Positions 5,748 to 12,117 of a stretch of DNA of 30,169 nucleotides are shown in pieces. The stretch lies in IMG/VR virus record IMGVR_UViG_3300045966_000006, positions 1 to 30,169 of that record; one strand, written 5' to 3'. This DNA is from a virus. Numbering within the stretch: the stretch's first letter is position 1; the number at the start of each line of letters is the position of its first letter. The position numbers and the translations under genes are program-made. Under the pieces are notes generated by a model. That model was not told the DNA's origin. It saw only the letters and a list, made by a program, of their open reading frames with translations, and did no database searches.

Positions 5748-7327
5748 CGGTTTGCCTCCGCGTCCGGCAGCTGGATCGCGCCGGTCAGATTCAGATCGCC
5801 AGACATGCGCCGATCGCCGGCCCACGCCGGTACCCACTTGGCATATCGGTTGAACGTCGTGGACCGCTGGCGATGGCCGAGCATCCAGGACACCCAGGTA
5901 ACTTTTCCGCTGTCTTTCAGCAGATGCAACGTCGCAAACGTGTCGCGGCAGTCGTGGATCGTGTGGCGTTCGTCGCCGGCGCCGATCGCGTCCATGCCGG
6001 CCACGAACACCCGTTCCGCAGTCGTCGAATCCGACAGGACACGCACGCCGCGATCGGTCCGAAACACGTAGTCGCGATCGGTCCATTTCCGGCCAGCGGC
6101 GAACGCCTGTTCGCGCTGGATCCGCTGCAGGTCGCGCAGTACCGGAATCAGTTCCGCGTCAATTTCGATCGTGCGGCGGCGTTTGCTTTTCAGCGTCACG
6201 TCGCCGTCACCGGTCGGACTGGCGGCAGCGGCAGCTGGCGAATAGTTCCGCTCGAGGATCGCCAGGCCGCGATCCAGATCGACGGTCTGCCAGCGCAGTC
6301 CGGCGGCTTCGCCGCGACGCATGCCGGTCAGCAGCAAGGTCAGAAAGTACGCATACCAGCCGCGGTACTGACCGCGCCGATCGAACGTGATCCGCTGTCG
6401 CGCCGGATCGTCGACGACCGGCAGCGGCGTCGGTTGCAGGTTCGCGCCGGCCGCTTTGCGGCTGAAATACCGGTTGTACGGCAGCGGCACGTCATAGCGC
6501 CGGCAGACGGCGCCGAGCTCCGTCGCCGACAGCCACAGCGGCGCCGCGACCGCGGCCAGCGACGAATTCGACCAGACACGCGCGTGCAGCTGTTCGCGTG
6601 TCAGCGTGACGCGATCCAGCCGGCCGGCGCGTGTCGTGACGTCGACGCCGCTGACGCCGGTTCGCAGCCAGCTCAGAAACGCCGTCGCCTGGACCGCGGA
6701 CAGCGGATTCGGTTCCGGTTCCTCGTAGTCGCCGGCGCTGTCGTCGCGCAGTTCTTTGGTCAGCTGCAAGCACGGATTGTGCGACAGATGGCCGAACCGC
6801 ACGGCCCAGCGCAGACACGACGACACGACACGGATGATCGCTTTCTGTGTCCCCCAGCCGACGCCGGCGGCGGCGCGTGTCGTGACGACCAGGACGATCT
6901 GTTCGGTGCCGATCGCCTTGACCTTGACCGGTCCGAGCGTCGGATAAACGTGTGTTTCCAGCGTGTCGCGATACATCTTCTGCGTTGACGGTTTCTTTCG
7001 CGACACGATCGCCGTCTGCCAGCGTTCGGCGAATTGCTGGAACGTGCCAGGATCGCCGGCCAGGTCGTTCTGGTCGGCCGGTCGCGGCGGCGCGGCTTTC
7101 GGCTTCGCCGGCACGGCGGTCGCAGCTGGCGGCGGCGGCGGCAGCGCGGCGGCGTTCGCTTCGTGCCGCGCCTTTTCCGCGACGGCTTCGGCTTCGGTCG
7201 CAAAGAACAGCGCGAACGTCCGCCGTTTGCCGGTCGTCGGATCCGGACCGCGCCAGAACACGCCCCACGGGGCCGGCCGGCCGGCGACGTGCCGGACCGT
7301 CATGGTATGGACCAGCGGTCGCGCCAT
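5744..7327 (-). CDS. int: Tyrosine integrase with an inserted HTH-like domain
   Basis: This 527-residue site-specific recombinase starts at ATG 7327, sharing one base with the excisionase stop (TAATG). Residues 1-60 resemble an arm-binding domain; 61-90 is a Pro/Ala linker; 93-195 is the core-binding SAM-like domain. Catalytic residues are R337 (TGMRRGE), a Lys at 380 or 382 (LKSKRRRTIEI), H458 and R461 (HDCR, with Asp where His/Lys is usual after it), H485 (LGH) and the nucleophile Y495 (FNRYAKW). Residues about 225-325 interrupt the domain; 241-295 (LTREQLHARVWS, LGAVCRRYDVPLPYNRYF, SRKAAG) match an HTH-like module known from other proteins. It should integrate and excise the phage at the tRNA-Thr-like site. 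Confidence 0.95.
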   Translation of the reverse strand: MARPLVHTMTVRHVAGRPAPWGVFWRGPDPTTGKRRTFALFFATEAEAVAEKARHEANAAALPPPPPAATAVPAKPKAAPPRPADQNDLAGDPGTFQQFAERWQTAIVSRKKPSTQKMYRDTLETHVYPTLGPVKVKAIGTEQIVLVVTTRAAAGVGWGTQKAIIRVVSSCLRWAVRFGHLSHNPCLQLTKELRDDSAGDYEEPEPNPLSAVQATAFLSWLRTGVSGVDVTTRAGRLDRVTLTREQLHARVWSNSSLAAVAAPLWLSATELGAVCRRYDVPLPYNRYFSRKAAGANLQPTPLPVVDDPARQRITFDRRGQYRGWYAYFLTLLLTGMRRGEAAGLRWQTVDLDRGLAILERNYSPAAAAASPTGDGDVTLKSKRRRTIEIDAELIPVLRDLQRIQREQAFAAGRKWTDRDYVFRTDRGVRVLSDSTTAERVFVAGMDAIGAGDERHTIHDCRDTFATLHLLKDSGKVTWVSWMLGHRQRSTTFNRYAKWVPAWAGDRRMSGDLNLTGAIQLPDAEANR

Positions 7328-7650
7328 TAGCGTCGCTCCGCTGGATAGCCGCGGAGCGCCAGCGCGATCCGGCGGTCGTCGTCTGACAGGTCCGCGCCGG
7401 CGGCGCGGCTGCGGTGCTGACGGTTCGCCAGCCAACGGTCGTAGTCGGATTTACGCACGAACGTTGCCCTTCCGAGGCGAGAGACCGGCAGCGGATCGTC
7501 TGGATCGACGATCAGCCGTTGCAGCGTGCGGACGGACAGCGACGCGTACCGCGCCAGGTCGACCAGACGAAGGTACCGATCGTCGTCCGGCGGCGTCGGT
7601 AAGGCGTCCGGACTGTCGCACGATTCGCGCGGCGGCGTCGTTCGGATCAT
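7327..7650 (-). CDS. xis: Excisionase-like winged HTH protein
   Basis: This encodes 107 residues starting at ATG 7650. Residues about 25-75 (YLRLVDLARYASLSVRTLQR, LGRATFVRKSDYDRWLANR) are the MerR-like helix-turn-helix_17 fold of excisionases and DNA-binding recombination directionality factors. The integrase follows with a one-base overlap, so a role in attP/attL bending and excision is likely; transcriptional control is possible too. The N-terminal 24 residues are Pro/Asp-rich. The first 200 bases also lie under the 3' end of the upstream RHH gene in another frame, an unusually long overlap. Confidence 0.82.
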   Translation of the reverse strand: MIRTTPPRESCDSPDALPTPPDDDRYLRLVDLARYASLSVRTLQRLIVDPDDPLPVSRLGRATFVRKSDYDRWLANRQHRSRAAGADLSDDDRRIALALRGYPAERR

Positions 7651-7798
7651 TCGGATCGCTGTGTTCGATCGCGTCCAGCCAGTGTCGGACGGCGCGACGA
7701 ATCTGATCGGTAACAGGCATGCCGGTCTGTTCGCGGATCGCGAATAGCCGGCGCTGATCGTTGGCGCTGAACTGAATCAATAGGGAATATGTCGACAT
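7451..7798 (-). CDS. Ribbon-helix-helix regulator
   Basis: It begins at ATG 7798 (a GTG at 7816 is an alternative). Residues 1-47 (MSTYSLLIQFSANDQRRLFA, IREQTGMPVTDQIRRAVRHW) match a CopG/Arc type: a strand followed by two helices. Beyond residue 50 the 115-residue product turns into an Arg/Ser/Ala-rich stretch that lies over the excisionase gene and may be non-functional. A near-palindrome of repeated ATATGT/ACATAT half-sites covers the start codon, as expected of an autorepressing RHH protein. I expect it to control excisionase and integrase. The domain is well supported, the C-terminus less so. Confidence 0.72.
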   Translation of the reverse strand: MSTYSLLIQFSANDQRRLFAIREQTGMPVTDQIRRAVRHWLDAIEHSDPNDPNDAAARIVRQSGRLTDAAGRRSVPSSGRPGAVRVAVRPHAATADRRSRRSAAGLSPRKGNVRA

Positions 7799-7811
7799 AT
7801 GTCCACATATT
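7786..7811. promoter_or_regulatory. Operator-like near-palindrome over the RHH start
   Basis: ATATGTCGACATAT (7787-7800) is a perfect 14-bp palindrome. ATATGTCCACATAT (7797-7810) overlaps it and is palindromic but for its centre. Together the 26 bases are self-complementary at 24 positions. The element is AT-rich in a GC-rich neighbourhood and includes the ATG at 7798. Tandem overlapping half-sites fit cooperative binding by RHH dimers. Confidence 0.6.
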
Positions 7812-7821
7812 AGCACCCCGC

Positions 7822-8076
7822 TCAGATCCAGATTTCCACGACGGCCGGATCGTCGGCCGGATCGCGGTCCAGGCGAATCAGCTGTTTCGCCGCCAGGTGG
7901 GCGCGAGCTTCGGCCAGCGTCGGAAACAGCAGCGCCGCCGTCGACGGCCGATCGCAGCCGGCGGTAATGTGCCGGCGGCGGACGACGACATGCGCCGGAA
8001 AGTCGCGCGGCCGGTCGTAGACGGTCCAGATCGTCAACAGAATGTCGTCGTGCGGCGCCGCCGCGGTTTCGATCAT
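7822..8076 (-). CDS. 84-residue conserved phage protein (IWTVYDRPRDFP type)
   Basis: ATG 8076 shares a base with the upstream stop (TGATG); a GTG one codon earlier is possible. The product has TIWTVYDRPRDFPAHVVVRR, a middle with a helix (LFPTLAEARAHLAAKQLIRL) and a closing DPADDPAVVEIWI. This start and end are the hallmark of a small conserved phage and prophage protein whose role is unknown. It precedes the RHH operator by only a few bases. Confidence 0.8.
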   Translation of the reverse strand: MIETAAAPHDDILLTIWTVYDRPRDFPAHVVVRRRHITAGCDRPSTAALLFPTLAEARAHLAAKQLIRLDRDPADDPAVVEIWI

Positions 8077-8276
8077 CACGCGCCTCCGGTCGGTTTTTTC
8101 CGTGTCGCCGGCGACAGCAGATCGACCAGGATCCGGCCGTCGTCGTCGGATAGCGACGTCATGCGGGTCGCCAGCAGCGCGACCGCCGATCGCAGTTTGG
8201 TCAGTTCGACCAGCAGCGCGTCATAGTCGCGTTCGGTCGCGGTCGGCTGCGTGCGGAATGGCGGCAGCTGGATCAT
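8076..8276 (-). CDS. 66-residue hypothetical protein
   Basis: ATG 8276 overlaps the upstream stop as ATGA; longer open frame upstream is a shadow of the previous gene. The product MIQLPPFRTQPTATERDYDA is followed by a long helix (LLVELTKLRSAVALLATRMT) and another helix (DDDGRILVDLLSPATRK). The heptad-like Leu/Ala spacing suggests a short coiled coil. No family is recognised. Position between the putative replication gene and the conserved small protein suggests co-expression with both. Confidence 0.62.
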   Translation of the reverse strand: MIQLPPFRTQPTATERDYDALLVELTKLRSAVALLATRMTSLSDDDGRILVDLLSPATRKKPTGGA

Positions 8277-8716
8277 CGCGTCACCTGGCGCCGCGGTTCG
8301 TCGTTCTGCTGACGATAGGCAATATCCATCGCGACCGCGTACAGCGGCTGGCCGGATCGATCGCGTGCGTACGGATCGATGCCTTGCGCTAGACAGGTCT
8401 GTTTCACGGCTTCGGTCGCGCCGGCGGCGTCGGATTCCTTGCGAATGCACGCATGCGCGATCGCGACGACACGTTTCAGCGTCGACGGTTGCCCCTTCGA
8501 CGGCGGCGTGACCGGCAGCGGCAGGGGCAGATTTTGCGCGACTGGCGGCGCTGTACCTGTATTACTTGTACTTGTACTTGTACGTACAGGATCGGTACGT
8601 TCTACAGATACAGGTACAGCGCCGCGGTCGTCGGCGATCGCCGGCGCGACCGCGGCCGGACTGACCAGTAACACGCCGCCGCAGTGCGGACAGCGCAGTA
8701 ACGCGGCGTCAGCCAT
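8273..8716 (-). CDS. Zinc-knuckle protein with conserved C-terminal domain; possible replication protein
   Basis: This encodes 147 residues. An N-terminal CPHCGG half zinc ribbon (C9, C12) is followed by a Thr/Ser/Pro linker (about 40-77) and a helical C-terminal domain, STLKRVVAIAHACIRKESDA, then TEAVKQTCLAQGIDPYARD and a PLYAVAMDIAYR helix. It is the second gene of the leftward operon, next to the repressor-like gene, where phages often place replication initiators or loaders. Its linker DNA holds a 17-bp inverted repeat and short direct repeats. I do not recognise the family; the replication role is inferred from position and repeats alone. Confidence 0.6.
   Translation of the reverse strand: MADAALLRCPHCGGVLLVSPAAVAPAIADDRGAVPVSVERTDPVRTSTSTSNTGTAPPVAQNLPLPLPVTPPSKGQPSTLKRVVAIAHACIRKESDAAGATEAVKQTCLAQGIDPYARDRSGQPLYAVAMDIAYRQQNDEPRRQVTR
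8545..8625. repeat. 17-bp inverted repeat with iteron-like TTGTAC repeats (candidate origin)
   Basis: GCGGCGCTGTACCTGTA (8545-8561) and its exact complement TACAGGTACAGCGCCGC (8609-8625) flank 47 bases that include three copies of CTTGTA and several GTAC steps. The spacer is clearly richer in AT than its surroundings. The DNA codes for the Thr/Ser linker of the gene at 8273-8716, much as lambda ori lies inside gene O. Whether it is an origin or a by-product of low-complexity coding is open. Confidence 0.4.
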
Positions 8717-8732
8717 GTCGAACCTGGCGGCG

Positions 8733-8987
8733 TTACAGCCAGCTGATCAGAATCAGGACCGGCGACAGCTGCCGCAGTCCGCGCCGACTCGCCGCCAGTG
8801 CATCGTGCAGCCGGTCGACCGACACGCCGAGCGCTTTCGCGATTCGTCGAATGGTGGAATGCCGTGGATCGGCGATTTTGCCGCGTTCCAGGACGGAAAT
8901 GGTCGTTTGATTGACGCCAGCCATCACGGCTAATTCCGGCTGTGTCAGTCCTGCACGTTTGCGTAACCGTCGCAGGTTAGAAGCCAT
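8733..8987 (-). CDS. XRE-family HTH regulator (repressor- or Cro-like)
   Basis: This encodes 84 residues. Residues 3-58 (NLRRLRKRAGLTQPELAVMA, GVNQTTISVLERGKIADP, TIRRIAKALGVSVDRL) are a complete XRE/HTH_3 domain. The short C-terminal tail is hydrophobic (LSPVLILISWL) and might dimerise. The gene faces away from another HTH gene across 128 bases of AT-rich DNA with inverted repeats, the usual layout of a lysis-lysogeny switch. Which of the two is the lysogenic repressor cannot be told; leading the integrase side argues for a role there. Confidence 0.88.
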   Translation of the reverse strand: MASNLRRLRKRAGLTQPELAVMAGVNQTTISVLERGKIADPRHSTIRRIAKALGVSVDRLHDALAASRRGLRQLSPVLILISWL

Positions 8988-9115
8988 AGGCGGCGCATCC
9001 TACAGAAAAGCGTGAGCGGCTGTCGACCATTTTTTTCGTCACACGGCCGGGGTGCATTTTCCACGGATGAAAATAGGTATTTCGTCATATTTTGCCGGCG
9101 GCGTAGACTACGGCC
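8988..9115. promoter_or_regulatory. Divergent promoter and operator region of the genetic switch
   Basis: This gap separates two divergent HTH genes and is more AT-rich than the rest. It contains ATTTTC-N7-GAAAAT (9056-9074) overlapping GAAAATAGGTATTTC (9069-9083, a palindrome with one extra base), that is, three half-sites in alternating orientation. TTTCGTCA occurs twice as a direct repeat (9034-9041, 9080-9087). I cannot place convincing -35/-10 pairs on either strand. Confidence 0.55.
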
Positions 9116-9544
9116 ATGCGGGATCCGGCGCTGTGGCGCGAAGTCGGCCAATTACTACAGCGCGAACGCCGGCGGCGCCGCTGGACCTTACGCGACGTGA
9201 TGCGCCGCGGCGGTCCGAACTATGCGACGGTCCAGGCCCACGAACGCGGACGCGTACGCACGACGACCGCGCTGACGGCGCATCTGACCGTCTTTCGCTG
9301 GCGGCTGTTTGATGTCATGCAGCTGATCGCGAACACCCATCCGATCGTCGCGTCCAGCGACGTCCTGGCCGTGTTCACGTCTTACGAGGAAACGACCGAC
9401 GCCGGAAAAGCAGCACTGCACACAATGGCGGCACTTCTGCCGCCGTCGCCACGGCATACACGCCGGCGATCTGGACCAGGGACCGCTGACGGTCCGACGA
9501 ACAGCGGCGAAATGCCGCGACTAGCTGGCGTTCGGCGCGACTGA
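9116..9544 (+). CDS. HTH-domain regulator, plus strand
   Basis: This encodes 142 residues. Residues 7-65 (REVGQLLQRERRRRRWTLRD, VMRRGGPNYATVQAHERGRV, LTAHLTVFRWRLFDVMQLI) fit a divergent XRE-type HTH, with an Arg-rich second helix. The last 40 residues are Pro/Arg/Gly-rich and look disordered. Divergent from the 8987 HTH gene, it is likely the opposing arm of the switch. No clear ribosome-binding site precedes ATG 9116. Confidence in the gene is good, in the exact family moderate. Confidence 0.72.
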   Translation: MRDPALWREVGQLLQRERRRRRWTLRDVMRRGGPNYATVQAHERGRVRTTTALTAHLTVFRWRLFDVMQLIANTHPIVASSDVLAVFTSYEETTDAGKAALHTMAALLPPSPRHTRRRSGPGTADGPTNSGEMPRLAGVRRD

Positions 9545-9653
9545 TCGACCGAACGTCCGCGGCCGAATGCAAAACAGATCGGCTGTACATGACGCTTCGA
9601 CTCCGCACGGAAAACCGACGCACGACGGCAAATGGTTCGGGGAGGGGGTATAG

Positions 9654-10055
9654 GTGCCGAATCCTATGATGTTCACCATACATCACTGGCGAGCACTATG
9701 CGGAATCGGACTTGCCGGTTCCGCACTTGGCCAGCTGTACGCTGCCGGCTTCTGCGTGCTACGACGGACGATCGGTCAGAACGTTCGCCAGCTGCGGCTG
9801 CAGCGCGGACTCTCACAGCAAGCGTTAGCCGACCGGATCGGCATGCGCCAGCCGCAGCTGAACGGCATTGAACACGGCCGCTATGGTCTGACCAAACCGG
9901 TGACACTGATTCGCCTGGCGAAAGGTTTGGAATGCCTCGTCGACGACCTGCTGATCGGCATTGACGACGCGTACGACGAGCTATTACAGTCGCGCGGCTT
10001 CGACGTCATGCGCGAACCTGGCCGGCGCCGCGGTCCGCGCAAGCCGCCGAAGTAA
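9654..10055 (+). CDS. XRE-family HTH regulator, plus strand
   Basis: I chose GTG 9654 because GGGGAGGGGG lies about six bases upstream; ATGs at 9666 and 9669 are alternatives. The 133-residue product has an N-terminal extension of about 38 residues and then a typical XRE domain (TIGQNVRQLRLQRGLSQQAL, ADRIGMRQPQLNGIEHGRYG, LIRLAKGLECLVDDLLIG). The C-terminus is basic (GRRRGPRKPPK). It lies downstream of another HTH gene in the same direction and ends three bases before the end of the late operon on the opposite strand. Confidence 0.85.
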   Translation: MPNPMMFTIHHWRALCGIGLAGSALGQLYAAGFCVLRRTIGQNVRQLRLQRGLSQQALADRIGMRQPQLNGIEHGRYGLTKPVTLIRLAKGLECLVDDLLIGIDDAYDELLQSRGFDVMREPGRRRGPRKPPK

Positions 10056-10058
10056 TCC

Positions 10059-11186
10059 TTACGTCGTCGGGTCCGCCGCCGACGAAACCGCCGGTCGTTG
10101 CAGCAAGGCAAAGACGTCCTCGACCGTCGCCGCGTGCAGCACAATCAAATTGCCGAGATACGCGGTCAGCGGTCCGCGCCCCGGCCGCGCGGCGTCGTTG
10201 GCGTCGGCGTTACCGATGCCGACGTGCAGATGCCAAGTCGAGAACGGCTGATCGGTATCGGCGGTAAACGTCCAGGCGTCCAGGACCAGGACCGGATCGC
10301 GATCGACGTCCGCCGCCCAGATCCACGCACACCAGTCGCGACCGCCGATCGGCGCGAAAACCCAGAACGTCCGGAACAGCTTTTCCGCGACCAAACCGAA
10401 TTCGGCCGCGAGCGGTCCTGGACATTCGCCATAGTCGCGCTGTTCCTTCGGCGGCGCTCCGTGCGGCATCACGACGCGGAGCGTATTGCCGGCGTCGTCG
10501 ACCGAATGTGCGCCGCGAAAGCACGGCGGATAATGCGGCGTCGCGCCGGACAGGCTTTGCGGCTGAAACATCGTGACGTAGCCTTTCGGCTTGCCGTCAT
10601 ATTCCGACAGCGCCGGATCGCCGCCTGGCGGTTGATTGTGCGTCGCGTGCCGCGCCGTCGAATAATTGATCTGCCATTCAAAAAAGCCGCCGCCGCTGCG
10701 ATCGTCGCCGATGTACGGGAAACCTTTTTGATTGTTGATGGCCGTATGCGCGTAATGGAATTCGGCGCCGAGCCATTGATCCCAGGTGACAAAGACGACC
10801 TTGCCGTTCGCCGGCGGAATCGGCACGACGATGCCATTCCCGAAGTTCCCGCAGCCGTCCGGTAAGACCAGTTTGCCGAGGTCCTGCCGACGCGGATCCG
10901 GATCGTCCGGATAGCAGTACGACAGGCGCCGCGGTTCCGCCTTGCTGTACAGCGCGTCGATTTCCGCCTGGTCGCGAAACGACACGGCCGCGACACAATC
11001 CGACCGGACCCGTAGCGCGTTGAAGTACGCATGATCGACGCCGCCGCCGTCCGGCGGTTCGGGCAGCGGTTCGCCGCCGCCGGCGTCGGTCGTTACCGTG
11101 ACGTCGCCGGACATTCGTGTGACCGTGCCGTTTGACGCCGTGAGCGTGAGCTCGAGGAACTGGATTTCGGCGCGTGGTTTCGTCAT
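10059..11186 (-). CDS. Virion-associated protein with a jelly-roll (lectin-like) C-terminal region, putative
   Basis: This is the last gene of the late operon; 375 residues, with AAGGA upstream of ATG 11186. An N-terminal strand-rich part (TLTASNGTVTRMSGDVTVTT) leads into a Gly/Pro linker. The main body has WDQWLGAEFHYAHTAINN, FFEWQINYS, and near the end FRTFWVFAPIGGRDWCAWIW, DPVLVLDAWTF and RGPLTAYLGNLIVLH, which resemble beta-strand patterns of concanavalin-like jelly-roll domains in phage tail proteins. No catalytic residues can be assigned. Its place after the tail fibre-like gene suggests a tail tip or decoration protein that binds host glycans. Confidence 0.55.
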   Translation of the reverse strand: MTKPRAEIQFLELTLTASNGTVTRMSGDVTVTTDAGGGEPLPEPPDGGGVDHAYFNALRVRSDCVAAVSFRDQAEIDALYSKAEPRRLSYCYPDDPDPRRQDLGKLVLPDGCGNFGNGIVVPIPPANGKVVFVTWDQWLGAEFHYAHTAINNQKGFPYIGDDRSGGGFFEWQINYSTARHATHNQPPGGDPALSEYDGKPKGYVTMFQPQSLSGATPHYPPCFRGAHSVDDAGNTLRVVMPHGAPPKEQRDYGECPGPLAAEFGLVAEKLFRTFWVFAPIGGRDWCAWIWAADVDRDPVLVLDAWTFTADTDQPFSTWHLHVGIGNADANDAARPGRGPLTAYLGNLIVLHAATVEDVFALLQRPAVSSAADPTT

Positions 11187-11204
11187 GGCGTCGTCGTTCC
11201 TTTC

Positions 11205-11852
11205 TTAGAACCGGCCGCGCGTGCCCCACACGTTCGTCGGCGCGAATGCGTGAACCTGGAACGACACAGCGGCGGACATGCCAGGCCCCGGACAGTGATT
11301 CTGGATAATGTCGATTTCCCAGGTTCCGAGCGCGCCTTGCACGGACGGACCGCCGGTCGCGTGGTAGGCAATGACGTCGCCGGAAATGTTCACGCAGTTT
11401 CCCGCCTTGCAGACGTAGCCCCAGCGCGTGTCGGTCTGCCGCAGCGTGTCGATTACTTTGTCCAGAAACGCCCACGCCGCCGGACCGTAGACGTCGACGC
11501 AACTTTGCGCGAGCAGCTGCGGGTGCGTCGCCGCGATCGACTTGACGACCGGTTCCGCGCTGGCCGGATACGGCAGGACGCCGCCGGCCGGCGGATCCGG
11601 TGCGCGGGGCAGCTGCGGATTCACCGGCGACACATTGCCGATGCCAGGCGGCGAACCGTTGCCAGGCGTCGGCGGCGGGGGGTGGTTCACGTTGTCGTTA
11701 TTGTTCGTGTTCGTGCTGGTATTGGCGTTATTCACCGTCACGATCGGACTCGGCGCGGTCAGGATGAAACGACAGCCGGTGATGGTGACGGCGAGCACGA
11801 CAATCACCAGGCGGCGTACTTGGCTGTCGGATCGGTCGGGTACTGTCGCCAT
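11205..11852 (-). CDS. Phage lipoprotein with conserved C-terminal domain
   Basis: ATG 11852 has GGAGG about nine bases upstream; a longer frame upstream lacks this. The 215-residue product begins MATVPDRSDSQVRRLVIVVL and has the lipobox VTITGC, with the lipid-carrying Cys at residue 27. A disordered linker rich in Asn, Thr, Pro and Gly follows (to about 105). The C-terminal domain, with FLDKVIDTLRQTDTRWGYVC, KAGNCVNISGDVIAYHATGG and four Cys, is a pattern seen in other phage proteins of unknown role. It may be surface-exposed in lysogens, as in superinfection exclusion, or a virion-associated protein. Localisation is well supported. Confidence 0.75.
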   Translation of the reverse strand: MATVPDRSDSQVRRLVIVVLAVTITGCRFILTAPSPIVTVNNANTSTNTNNNDNVNHPPPPTPGNGSPPGIGNVSPVNPQLPRAPDPPAGGVLPYPASAEPVVKSIAATHPQLLAQSCVDVYGPAAWAFLDKVIDTLRQTDTRWGYVCKAGNCVNISGDVIAYHATGGPSVQGALGTWEIDIIQNHCPGPGMSAAVSFQVHAFAPTNVWGTRGRF

Positions 11853-11967
11853 AGCCGGCGCCTCCCGTTCGCCCGGGCGCCATTGTGCCGAAATTCGTTT
11901 CTGTGCGGGGAACAATTCTTTCGTCACCGATTTCACGCGACAGGAAAGTTCGTGCTAGAACTGGCCG

Positions 11968-12117
11968 CTAATGCAGGACGACGACGACGACGACGACGTA
12001 CTGCGTGCCGCCGGTCAGCACGTTCCGCGGCTGGAAGCTCGCGCCGGCTGGCAGCTGCCAGTGCCGCCGCCGCCGGCGGCGCCGCCGCGCCGGACCTGGC
12101 GCGACTGGCTGGCGAAG
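11968..12117 (-). other. Gap with (GAC)7 tract and an orphan open frame
   Basis: The 265 bases between the tail fibre-like gene and the lipoprotein gene hold no complete gene I can support. On the minus strand one frame ends WQLPAGASFQPRNVLTGGTQ then YVVVVVVVLH and a TAG at 11968; it looks like the C-terminus of a small tail protein, and the preceding part in a neighbouring frame (QSRQVRRGGAAGGGGTG) looks like its middle. Neither frame has a usable start. The Val run comes from seven GAC units (11977-11997 on the plus strand). It may be a small gene broken by an indel in a GC-repeat. Confidence 0.3.

Noticed and set aside
5873-6988. A 371-residue plus-strand open frame opposite the integrase gene
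   Set aside because: It is the complement of a well-supported integrase frame, is Arg/Gln-rich and has no protein-like motifs; long antisense frames are expected in GC-rich DNA.
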